From the NCBI GenBank assembly GCA_011046295.1, contig DSAV01000154.1, positions 1 through 9,604 of the forward strand: DNA of 9,604 nt, written 5' to 3'. Shown here piece by piece: positions 1 through 5,165 of this stretch. The notes under the pieces are model-generated. The model made no database searches and was not told the DNA's origin. It saw only the letters and a program-made list of their open reading frames with translations. The stretch's first letter is position 1. Each line of letters starts with the position of its first letter. The translations under genes and the position numbers were made by a program. The stretch is from Deltaproteobacteria bacterium. Its GTDB lineage: Bacteria; Desulfobacterota; Syntrophia; Syntrophales; Smithellaceae.

Positions 1-37
1 AGATTGCTTCGTCACTTCGTTTCTCGCAACGACAATG
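1..37. repeat. Fragment resembling a dispersed GCAATC...CATTG-type repeat
   Basis: The first 37 bases begin AGATTGCTTCGTCACTTCG and end CTCGCAACGACAATG. Read on the minus strand this starts CATTGTCGTTGCGAG and ends GACGAAGCAATCT. That resembles a dispersed element family of the form GTCATTGCGAG...GAAGCAATC which I recall from many environmental bacterial genomes. The window edge cuts it, so its real length is unknown. No coding frame is supported. The match is from memory and is not verified. Confidence 0.4.
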
Positions 38-49
38 GTGTGTTCACTT

Positions 50-164
50 TTCACGCTTCACTGTCCCCCGCTGGCGGGGGTGTCCCAACGGGACGGGGGT
101 GGAAGCTTCACCCTTCACTTTTCACATGTATTTGATTCCCCCTTCACCCTTCACGAGTTTTTAA
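50..164. repeat. Repeat A, copy 1 (115 bp, double-hairpin core)
   Basis: This 115-bp segment recurs in direct orientation at 2240-2354 with two mismatches (positions 139 and 141). Its core holds two adjacent hairpins. One has arms at 65-71 and 74-80 (CCCCCGC/GCGGGGG). The other has arms at 82-86 and 90-94 (GTCCC/GGGAC). The core is flanked by TTCACNN heptads, for example at 107-127. It lies 27 bp beyond the stop codon of the ATPase gene. Neither hairpin is followed by a T-run on either strand, so an intrinsic terminator is not supported. Confidence 0.9.
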
Positions 165-190
165 AAGGTACTTGCTTAACTACTTAAATC

Positions 191-1345
191 TTAAAACTTT
201 AAACTGCTCCACTTTGTCAATGGAATCACTGTTGTGTTTTTATCCAAAGCATATGTTTTGTTGCCCGGATAGATAATCCACAAATGTTTCAAATCAAGCT
301 CGTTGAGAGCCATGCGCGTGGAAGAAGTAAATCCCGGCGCCTGCGCGTACTTCACCTCCACACCATAAAGCTTTCCATTTTTTTTAAAGACGAGATCGAT
401 TTCCGCTGACGCGTGCACTCCCCAGAAGAATGTCTCATCCTCCTGCAAGCGGAGCGCCTTAATTGCCTCCTCCAGTGCGAAACCTTCCCATGAAGCGCCT
501 AGTTTCGGATGAGAGAAAACATCATTTTTCTTTGGCAGAACAAACAGCGCGTGCAGAATACCCGTATCTCGAAAATAAATCTTAGGTCTTTTGATAATTC
601 TTTTCTTTGTATTATAATTCCAAGGACGCAGCTGACGAACCATAAAAGTTCCGGAAAGCAAATCCAGATACCTTTGCGCTGTATGGTCGGACACACCCAG
701 GCTCTTGCCGATTTCCGAAGCATTGAATATTTGGCCATGATAATGCGCGAGCATTTGCCAGAAGCGCCCGAGAGCTTTTGAGGGAAGATTGAATCCAAGC
801 TGCGGTATATCCCTTTCCAGAAAAGTCGCTATAAAATCAAGACGCCACTGATAGGAAGCCGCTTCACTAGTCGCGAGAAAAGATTTGGGAAAAGTTCCTC
901 TTATCCATAATTTTTCCGCTTTTTCAGAACCTACAAGATCAAGTGTAAACCCGCCCATTTCCAGATAACTTATGCGACCCGCCAGAGATTCCGAGGATTG
1001 CTGGATTAAATCGCGTGACGCACTGCCCAAAATCAGAAATTTTGTTTTTTTATTTGGCCTGTCTGCAAGAACGCGCAGGACAGGAAACAAATCCGGAGAG
1101 CGTTGAATTTCGTCGAGGATAACCAGCCCCTCCAAATTCTCCAAAGCCAGCAAAGGTTCATCAAGCCGTCGTAGATCGAGCGGGCTTTCCAGATCGAAAA
1201 AAGTAACATCCTTTGGCCACTGTTCAGAAAACTGTCGGGCAAGCGTGGTTTTTCCGCATTGCCTGGGTCCCAGAATCGCCACTACCGGATTATTCCTCAA
1301 GCGCTCATTTAATAGATTGATTTCAATAGTTCTTTTTATTTGCAT
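191..1345 (-). CDS. AAA_14-type ATPase with C-terminal DUF4143 domain
   Basis: Cytoplasmic P-loop ATPase of the AAA_14/DUF4143 type, 384 residues, a normal full length. Walker A is GPRQCGKTT (26-34), Walker B ends LDE (77-79), a sensor-like GSASR is at 107-111 and SLAGR at 120-124. The C-terminal half has WEGFALEEAI and then EID(315-317)...VEVK(329-332). This spacing of acidic residues and lysine recalls the PD-(D/E)XK nuclease fold often noted in this family, though catalysis is unproven. The family is widespread and variable between strains, and its biological role is poorly defined. The start is tightly fixed: an in-frame TAA lies nine bases upstream and the next internal Met is around residue 198. 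There is no Shine-Dalgarno sequence; a promoter places transcription start near the ATG itself. The gene stands alone between repeat islands. Family assignment is confident; function is unknown. Confidence 0.9.
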   Translation of the reverse strand: MQIKRTIEINLLNERLRNNPVVAILGPRQCGKTTLARQFSEQWPKDVTFFDLESPLDLRRLDEPLLALENLEGLVILDEIQRSPDLFPVLRVLADRPNKKTKFLILGSASRDLIQQSSESLAGRISYLEMGGFTLDLVGSEKAEKLWIRGTFPKSFLATSEAASYQWRLDFIATFLERDIPQLGFNLPSKALGRFWQMLAHYHGQIFNASEIGKSLGVSDHTAQRYLDLLSGTFMVRQLRPWNYNTKKRIIKRPKIYFRDTGILHALFVLPKKNDVFSHPKLGASWEGFALEEAIKALRLQEDETFFWGVHASAEIDLVFKKNGKLYGVEVKYAQAPGFTSSTRMALNELDLKHLWIIYPGNKTYALDKNTTVIPLTKWSSLKF

Positions 1346-1351
1346 GGTATA

Positions 1352-1379
1352 ATTTTATCATGAAAATTCGACATGTCAA
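1352..1379 (-). promoter_or_regulatory. Sigma-70-like promoter of the ATPase gene, probably leaderless
   Basis: On the minus strand a perfect TTGACA (1374-1379) is followed after 16 bp by TAAAAT (1352-1357), one mismatch from the -10 consensus. Only six bases separate the -10 box from the ATG at 1345, so transcription should begin at or within a base or two of the start codon. The absence of any Shine-Dalgarno sequence agrees with a leaderless mRNA. The boxes are seen directly; activity is inferred. Confidence 0.6.
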
Positions 1380-1474
1380 GGCGATATTTCATGACATACT
1401 TTGATTTATTTCCCCCGCTTCACTTTTCCCCATTCACTTTTCACCTTAATTCCCTTCACCCTTCACCCTTAACG

Positions 1475-1517
1475 CTTCACGAGTTTTTAATGCCTCTAAA
1501 ACATCTAAGCTTCTAAC
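1475..1517. repeat. Repeat C, copy 1 (43 bp)
   Basis: A 43-bp segment beginning CTTCACGAGTTTTTAATGCC and running into TCTAA-type units. It recurs at 2339-2381 with two mismatches (1501 and 1509). The first part of the same sequence, CTTCACGAGTTTTTAA, also closes repeat A copy 1 at 149-164. The repeat classes are therefore joined in a preferred order. Confidence 0.8.
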
Positions 1518-1578
1518 CTTCCAATCCTCTAATCATCTAACTCTTCACTCTTCACTATTCACGTTTCACGTTCTTTTC

Positions 1579-1644
1579 CTCTTCACCCTTCCCTCTTCAC
1601 CCTTCACATTCTTAGGCACGCAGTGCCGTGGGACACCCTTCACT
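1579..1644. repeat. Repeat B, copy 1 (66 bp, GGCAC/GTGCC hairpin)
   Basis: Matches 2469-2534 in direct orientation with one mismatch; the last 59 bp (1586-1644) are identical. It contains TTCACCC heptads and a short perfect hairpin GGCAC-GCA-GTGCC at 1615-1627, followed by GTGGGACACCC. It lies 20 bp downstream of the toxin stop codon. On the minus strand the bases after the hairpin are TAAGAATG rather than a T-run, so it is not a standard terminator. Confidence 0.9.
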
Positions 1645-1664
1645 GTCTGTTATTATGGAGATTC

Positions 1665-1922
1665 TTATTTTCTTTTATAGATTTCTTTGCGGTGGCCGAC
1701 GCGAAGCACGACAATGTCGTTGCCCTCTATGTCGAAGATCACACGATAATCGCCGATGCGGAAACGGTAGCCGCCGAGTTCCGAGTTAGTCAGGCGTTCA
1801 GCATATTGGAGCGGATTGTCTTTGAAGCGAAGGAGGGTCGTGCCGATGCGGTTCTTGACACCAGCGTCAAGTCTGTCAATTTCTCTAACGGCTTTTTGTG
1901 TATATACCAGCCGGTATTTCAA
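1665..1922 (-). CDS. RelE/ParE-superfamily toxin
   Basis: Toxin of a type II toxin-antitoxin pair, 85 residues, typical for the family. RelE-fold toxins usually cleave mRNA on the ribosome, while ParE members poison gyrase. The sequence shows the N-terminal KYRLVYTQKAVREIDRLD helix-strand region and the conserved core GGYRFRIGDYRVIFDIEG (50-67). The C-terminal strand VLRVGHRKEIYK (72-83) carries the R/H/Y residues (R60, H77, R78, Y82) that suggest RelE-like RNase activity over ParE. The start is TTG at 1922: reading upstream in frame gives only GCG, CGG, ATT, GGT and then two TGA stops. The TTG shares four bases (TTGA) with the antitoxin stop, so translation is probably coupled, with GAGG ten bases upstream as ribosome site. 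Family is confident; exact target is inferred. Confidence 0.88.
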   Translation of the reverse strand: MKYRLVYTQKAVREIDRLDAGVKNRIGTTLLRFKDNPLQYAERLTNSELGGYRFRIGDYRVIFDIEGNDIVVLRVGHRKEIYKRK

Positions 1923-2119
1923 CGCCCGAATACCTCATCATGCGTTTTAACACGGCCTGCTTTATAGTCTGCCCGGGCATCCTTAATGCTTTTCAGGTAC
2001 TCAGGGGAAGTTGTTGCGAGCAATTCCTCCAAGAAGTCCTCCCGGTCCCTTTTGTTCATGGACTTTACGGCGCCAATGATTTCTTGCCGGGATAAACTGA
2101 CTTTGATGGCGTTTACCAT
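1919..2119 (-). CDS. Antitoxin of the RelE/ParE-type module
   Basis: Small labile partner that would bind the toxin just downstream and repress the shared promoter; 66 residues. The C-terminal stretch YLKSIKDARADYKAGRVKTH followed by DEVFGR resembles the toxin-wrapping tail of many RelB/Phd-like antitoxins (KxARxDxxxGRVxxHEEVF). The N-terminal half (VSLSRQEIIGAVKSMNKRDREDFLEELLA) is presumably for dimerisation or DNA binding, but I cannot place it in a named fold. The start is the ATG at 2119, not the longer open frame reaching 2197, because AGGAAAGGA lies just upstream of 2119 and MVNAIKVSLSR looks like a normal N-terminus. Antitoxin-first order with a 4-bp overlap is the classic arrangement and fixes toxin dose below antitoxin. 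Confidence 0.82.
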   Translation of the reverse strand: MVNAIKVSLSRQEIIGAVKSMNKRDREDFLEELLATTSPEYLKSIKDARADYKAGRVKTHDEVFGR

Positions 2120-2120
2120 G

Positions 2121-2134
2121 AAAAAATCCTTTCC
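2121..2134 (-). promoter_or_regulatory. Ribosome binding site deciding the antitoxin start
   Basis: On the minus strand GAGGAAAGGA precedes the ATG at 2119 by seven bases of TTTTTTC. This strong purine-rich site selects the 66-residue product over the longer upstream frame. Confidence 0.75.
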
Positions 2135-2168
2135 TCTATTCTTGTTTAAGGGGAAAACCTTTGAACTT

Positions 2169-2197
2169 ACATTACCATTTTTAGAAATTACCTGCAA
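2169..2197 (-). promoter_or_regulatory. Weak candidate promoter for the toxin-antitoxin operon
   Basis: TTGCAG (2192-2197) and TAATGT (2169-2174) stand 17 bp apart on the minus strand, about 50 bp upstream of the antitoxin ATG. The -35 is 4-5/6 and the -10 only about 3/6. Two GGTAAT direct repeats overlap the region and could be operator half-sites, but no clear palindrome is present. Low confidence. Confidence 0.3.
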
Positions 2198-2239
2198 GCA
2201 CCCGTAATCACCACCACAAAACTCCTCTTCTTTTCACTC

Positions 2240-2354
2240 TTCACGCTTCACTGTCCCCCGCTGGCGGGGGTGTCCCAACGGGACGGGGGTGGAAGCTTCA
2301 CCCTTCACTTTTCACATGTATTTGATTCACGCTTCACCCTTCACGAGTTTTTAA
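2240..2354. repeat. Repeat A, copy 2 (115 bp, double-hairpin core)
   Basis: Second direct copy of the segment at 50-164, with two mismatches (2329 and 2331). The two hairpins recur at 2255-2270 and 2272-2284. The pair of A copies brackets the ATPase and toxin-antitoxin genes, a 2.19-kb interval. Here the copy lies upstream of the antitoxin, whereas copy 1 lies downstream of the ATPase. Confidence 0.9.
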
Positions 2355-2381
2355 TGCCTCTAAAGCATCTAACCTTCTAAC
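2339..2381. repeat. Repeat C, copy 2 (43 bp)
   Basis: Direct copy of 1475-1517 with two mismatches (2365 and 2373). It follows directly from repeat A copy 2 and passes into CATCTAACCTTCTAAC units. Confidence 0.8.
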
Positions 2382-2443
2382 GCCTCTGTTTTCCCTTAAC
2401 CCTTAACTACTTAATTACTGTTTTTTCGTTTCACTATTCACAT

Positions 2444-2470
2444 TTCACTTTTCACAGTTTCTAATTCACT
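2444..2470. repeat. 27-bp direct repeat, left copy
   Basis: Identical to 2529-2555. The two copies flank the hairpin core of repeat B copy 2, giving an 85-bp period. The sequence starts TTCACTTTTCACAG and ends CTAATTCACT. Confidence 0.85.
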
Positions 2471-2534
2471 CTTCCCCCTTCCCTCTTCACCCTTCACATT
2501 CTTAGGCACGCAGTGCCGTGGGACACCCTTCACT
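2469..2534. repeat. Repeat B, copy 2 (66 bp, GGCAC/GTGCC hairpin)
   Basis: Direct copy of 1579-1644 with one mismatch at 2475. The hairpin GGCAC-GCA-GTGCC is at 2505-2517. As with copy 1, it lies a few tens of bases downstream of a minus-strand stop codon, here that of the deacetylase (40 bp), and lacks a T-run. Confidence 0.9.
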
Positions 2535-2555
2535 TTTCACAGTTTCTAATTCACT
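2529..2555. repeat. 27-bp direct repeat, right copy
   Basis: Identical to 2444-2470 and overlapping the last six bases of repeat B copy 2. The arrangement would fit tandem duplication of a unit or insertion of the B core next to an existing TTCAC tract. Confidence 0.85.
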
Positions 2556-2573
2556 ATTCACAGGTTGTCATAT

Positions 2574-3410
2574 TCACCCTTCACGTTTCACTGTTCCAAG
2601 AAAATCCTTCATCAACCCAAACTTATAATTTTCACAAAGCCACTTCAGCTTCGGCACAGTCGAACTAAGATTAACATAAGATTTGAAGCGCCGATGCAAC
2701 TTAAGCGACAGGCGCGGATGCTCCGGGTCAACCTCACGCGGATGAATATAAATAACCGCGGGCCGCCCTTCTTTATGCAGTTTGCTGATGCCCCACTTTA
2801 TTAAAAAAACAGGCGCAATTCTTAGATAAACGCCGCCGAAAAAACTCACCCGCCTGCCGCAAATCTCAACCACCGACTGCGGAATCTCCAAAAGAGAACC
2901 GTCGGGTGTATAAATCACGTGCGGCTCCCGCTTAAAATCAACGATACCACCATGACCTCTCTTCGCCGGAAAAACACTCGAATCATACACAAAACCCGCC
3001 GCCCGAATCTCATCAAACAACCACGGCGTGTCAGCCGTTGTCCCGAAACCTGCCGCGCGAAAACCAGATACTTCTTTTCCCGTAATATCCTCAAGAATCT
3101 TTTTGCCGCGCTGAATATCTTCCCGGAATTTTTCACGCCCCGCTTCATATGCAAGCAAATGCGCGTAACCGTGGCTGGCAATTTCATGCCCGGCATCCGC
3201 ACAGCGGCGCACAAGTGCAGGGTACTTTTCAGCCGCCCAGCCCAGCCAAAACATTGTGGCTTTAACCTTGTTTTCATCCAGAATGGAAAGAATGCGTTCT
3301 ATATTGCGCGGCAGGCGTGCCTCCAGTTTCGACCAAACGGAAATAACTGGCACAGCCGGATCATCCAGAATATGGAACCATTCTTCAACGTCGATGGTGA
3401 GATAATTCAT
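2574..3410 (-). CDS. Polysaccharide deacetylase, PEP-CTERM/XrtA-locus type
   Basis: Carbohydrate esterase 4 (NodB-fold) metal-dependent deacetylase, 278 residues. It probably removes N-acetyl groups from the exopolysaccharide made by this operon. Visible motifs: TIDVEEWFH (5-13, catalytic/metal acids), HEIASHGYAH (75-84, metal ligands H80 and H84), FRAAGF (117-122, motif 3 Arg118) and HPREVDPEHP (223-232, motif-5 histidine). The FFGGVYLRIAP segment and the RFKSYVNL...LKWL tail are typical of the subfamily with a C-terminal DUF3473 region found beside exosortase genes, though no exosortase is in this window. There is no signal peptide, so it may act in the cytoplasm or be localised by partners. 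The ATG overlaps the acyltransferase stop (ATGA) and lacks a good Shine-Dalgarno, implying translational coupling. The last codons (VKREG and stop) consist of TTCAC-repeat DNA, so the natural C-terminus has been altered or extended. Confidence 0.93.
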   Translation of the reverse strand: MNYLTIDVEEWFHILDDPAVPVISVWSKLEARLPRNIERILSILDENKVKATMFWLGWAAEKYPALVRRCADAGHEIASHGYAHLLAYEAGREKFREDIQRGKKILEDITGKEVSGFRAAGFGTTADTPWLFDEIRAAGFVYDSSVFPAKRGHGGIVDFKREPHVIYTPDGSLLEIPQSVVEICGRRVSFFGGVYLRIAPVFLIKWGISKLHKEGRPAVIYIHPREVDPEHPRLSLKLHRRFKSYVNLSSTVPKLKWLCENYKFGLMKDFLGTVKREG

Positions 3411-3982
3411 GATTTCTTTGGAATTTCTTTAATCACAACAGCGGGACGTCCCGATGCCACTGACCACGAGGGGATATCACTAGACACTACCGAACCGGCA
3501 GAGATTATCGAGCCCTCTCCGATTTTTACACCAGGCATGATTAGTGTGCCCATACCGATCATTACATTTTTCCCAATTACTATTTTCCCTTTTTTGTAAG
3601 GAAGTTTAGTGGAATCATCGCCTACATAATAATTGCTCAAATCCCTTTGGTGACAGAGCAACAAACACCGATTTGTAATATGCGCTCCATCGCCAATCTC
3701 TATTAAATGCGCATTATTAAAATCCATCCAAACATCATATCCAATAAAAACATTTTTGCCGACTTTACATCCAATCCATCGCCATATCATCGGTCTGATT
3801 TTTCGATAATTTAAAGGGGATAAAATCACTGAGTACATGCAGTATTTAAGAAGAATAGCATTCCTAATACCTTTTAAAGCCCGTTTTAAAGCACCCCAAA
3901 AGGAAATTCTGCCGTACTCTTCTTCGGAAAAGTTTAGTCCAGCTTTTTTCAAAATACGATAGGTGAAAGATTTTTTTGTCAT
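3407..3982 (-). CDS. Hexapeptide-repeat acyltransferase (left-handed beta-helix)
   Basis: Acyl-CoA-dependent O- or N-acetyltransferase of the maltose-acetyltransferase/WcaF-like class, 191 residues. It probably acetylates a sugar of the polysaccharide. Hexapeptide turns are visible at about 72-108 (VGKNVFIGYDVWMDF, IEIGDGAHI) and 132-180 (IVIGKNVMIGMGTLIMPGVK, then IGEGSIISAGSVV). His111 in LLLCHQ is at the position where this class usually carries its catalytic histidine. The ending ASGRPAVVIKEI matches the usual family C-terminus. The N-terminal 70 residues are basic, with one hydrophobic stretch (AILLKYCMYSVILSPL), and could associate with the membrane or with the glycan-lipid. AGAGGAAA upstream of the ATG supports the start. 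The stop overlaps the deacetylase start by 4 bp; an acetylating and a deacetylating enzyme are thus co-translated. The substrate is unknown. Confidence 0.9.
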   Translation of the reverse strand: MTKKSFTYRILKKAGLNFSEEEYGRISFWGALKRALKGIRNAILLKYCMYSVILSPLNYRKIRPMIWRWIGCKVGKNVFIGYDVWMDFNNAHLIEIGDGAHITNRCLLLCHQRDLSNYYVGDDSTKLPYKKGKIVIGKNVMIGMGTLIMPGVKIGEGSIISAGSVVSSDIPSWSVASGRPAVVIKEIPKKS

Positions 3983-4030
3983 TTATTTCCTCTGGAATGA
4001 ATTTTACCAAGTTTATGTGAACAAAAATAT

Positions 4031-5131
4031 TCAATCAAGCGATTTAATATATTTGATATACAAATCCGTAACCCTGTCCCATGTAAAATTTTCCACAACA
4101 CGCCGGTAATTGGCCTTTTTTTGAATTTCCAAATCTTTGTGATTTTTTAAAATGTACAGCATTTTATCGCATAGATCGTCAACATCCTCATATTGAACCC
4201 ACACGCCGCTATCGCCCAACGCCTCTTTGTTTGCGGGAATATTTGATGCCAGGCAGATTCTTTTATGGCTCATAGCCTCAAGCAACGTAATGGGCAGACC
4301 TTCCAACGTTGAAGGCAGACAAAACGCGAAGCATTTGCTCAACAGCATTTCTTTATCGTTACCGTAAACAGCGCCGGTAAATATCACACTGGGGTTTTCG
4401 GCACTCAATTGGTGCAGGTATTCAACATATTGCGAATCGGCATCGTTGCTTCCCGCTATGACCAGTTTTTTCCCTTGAATGCCGCTTTTATTGAACGCTT
4501 TTATCAGATAATCGGGGTTCTTATCCTGAACCAGTCTTCCCAGATATAAATAATAACCTTCGGCTTCAAGTTTGAAGTTCTCCAGGATATTGCTTTCATA
4601 ATTATCATCCGGCAGATTAACCGCGGTGGGTATCGTCACGCATTTCTTGCCATAGTGCGTAAGAAAATAATCCGTTTGCTCCTGACTGACGGCTGTAATG
4701 TTTTTCATTATTTTCACAACCAGCCATTCCATAACCTTCATGATTTTCTGCTGCCGCGGCGAATATTTTGTTCTCTTCCATCCAAAACCGTGCCCCTGAA
4801 ATATAGGTTTTTTCCCAATAATTGCGGCAAGCCACGACGCCATTGTCGGTGGCCATGCGTTGTAGTGATAAATCTTTGCTTCGCGTTCCTTAAAAAGGGC
4901 ATAAGCCGTTGCTTTATGTCCCAAAAGTATTTTGCACAAATACCTGCCGCCAATTGATTTATTGTGCACAACCTTGAAACCATTAACATACTCGACTTCA
5001 TTCCTGTCGCTTTCACAAAAGACAACCGGTTCGTAGCCATTATTTTTTAAGCAAGTGGCAAGGTTATACATATAGCTTTCTATGCCGCCTATTGTATGTA
5101 TATCTCTGCCGCCGATGAAGATAATTTTCAT
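4031..5131 (-). CDS. GT4-family glycosyltransferase (first)
   Basis: Retaining GT-B glycosyltransferase, 366 residues, transferring a sugar from a nucleotide donor to a growing surface glycan at the cytoplasmic membrane face. The N-terminal Rossmann half has the glycine loop TIGGIESYMYNLATCLK (13-29), which binds the acceptor side. The C-terminal half carries GRLVQDKN (198-205) and the EX7E motif at E277 and E285 (LEGLPITLLEAMSH), which bind the donor sugar. There is no transmembrane segment or signal peptide, as expected. It lies between the methyltransferase (34 bp) and the acyltransferase (48 bp) on the same strand. No Shine-Dalgarno precedes the ATG (TTTTTAATCAATC), so expression may be weak or coupled. 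Donor and acceptor cannot be read from sequence; the GGIES start recalls mannosyl- and rhamnosyl-transferases of capsule loci. Confidence 0.92.
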   Translation of the reverse strand: MKIIFIGGRDIHTIGGIESYMYNLATCLKNNGYEPVVFCESDRNEVEYVNGFKVVHNKSIGGRYLCKILLGHKATAYALFKEREAKIYHYNAWPPTMASWLAAIIGKKPIFQGHGFGWKRTKYSPRQQKIMKVMEWLVVKIMKNITAVSQEQTDYFLTHYGKKCVTIPTAVNLPDDNYESNILENFKLEAEGYYLYLGRLVQDKNPDYLIKAFNKSGIQGKKLVIAGSNDADSQYVEYLHQLSAENPSVIFTGAVYGNDKEMLLSKCFAFCLPSTLEGLPITLLEAMSHKRICLASNIPANKEALGDSGVWVQYEDVDDLCDKMLYILKNHKDLEIQKKANYRRVVENFTWDRVTDLYIKYIKSLD

Positions 5132-5165
5132 GATTGATTAAAAATAGACAAATGTGATTATGAAA

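Larger units (their letters stand above)
1346..1664. repeat. Intergenic TTCAC-repeat island 1
   Basis: This 319-bp gap holds no credible gene. The part next to the ATPase (1346-1410) carries its promoter. The rest is low-complexity pyrimidine-rich DNA with about 14 copies of TTCAC on the plus strand, by hand count, many spaced seven bases apart as TTCACNN. Between them at 1491-1541 is a second class, short units ending in TCTAA or TTCTAA. The right part contains one copy of repeat B. No open frame, tRNA or intrinsic terminator was recognised. Confidence 0.85.
2198..2573. repeat. Intergenic TTCAC-repeat island 2
   Basis: The non-coding stretch between the antitoxin leader and the deacetylase stop. 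By hand count it holds about 20 plus-strand TTCAC units, largely in seven-base register. It contains in order repeat A copy 2, repeat C copy 2, a CTTAACTACTTAA motif (2402-2414, also at 175-187), a 27-bp direct repeat, and repeat B copy 2. No gene, tRNA or CRISPR-like spacing was found. The same motif continues into the last codons of the neighbouring deacetylase gene. Confidence 0.85.

Noticed and set aside
50..100. Intrinsic terminator formed by the CCCCCGC/GCGGGGG hairpin
   Set aside because: No T-run follows on either strand, and the second copy lies upstream of a gene rather than at a gene end.
1623..1967. A 114-codon plus-strand frame over the toxin gene
   Set aside because: It runs antisense to a toxin with a clear family pattern, and its start falls in intergenic repeat DNA.
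2120..2197. Upstream extension of the antitoxin to a start at 2197
   Set aside because: A strong ribosome site lies directly before the ATG at 2119, and the extra residues look like non-coding leader.
1410..2573. CRISPR array suggested by regularly repeated TTCAC units
   Set aside because: Units are only about seven bases with no unique spacers of constant length, and no cas genes are present.
2919..3599. A 226-codon plus-strand open frame opposite the deacetylase and acyltransferase
   Set aside because: It is antisense to two genes with full catalytic motifs, its product is arginine/proline-rich with no recognisable domain, and no ribosome site or promoter was seen. It is a shadow frame.
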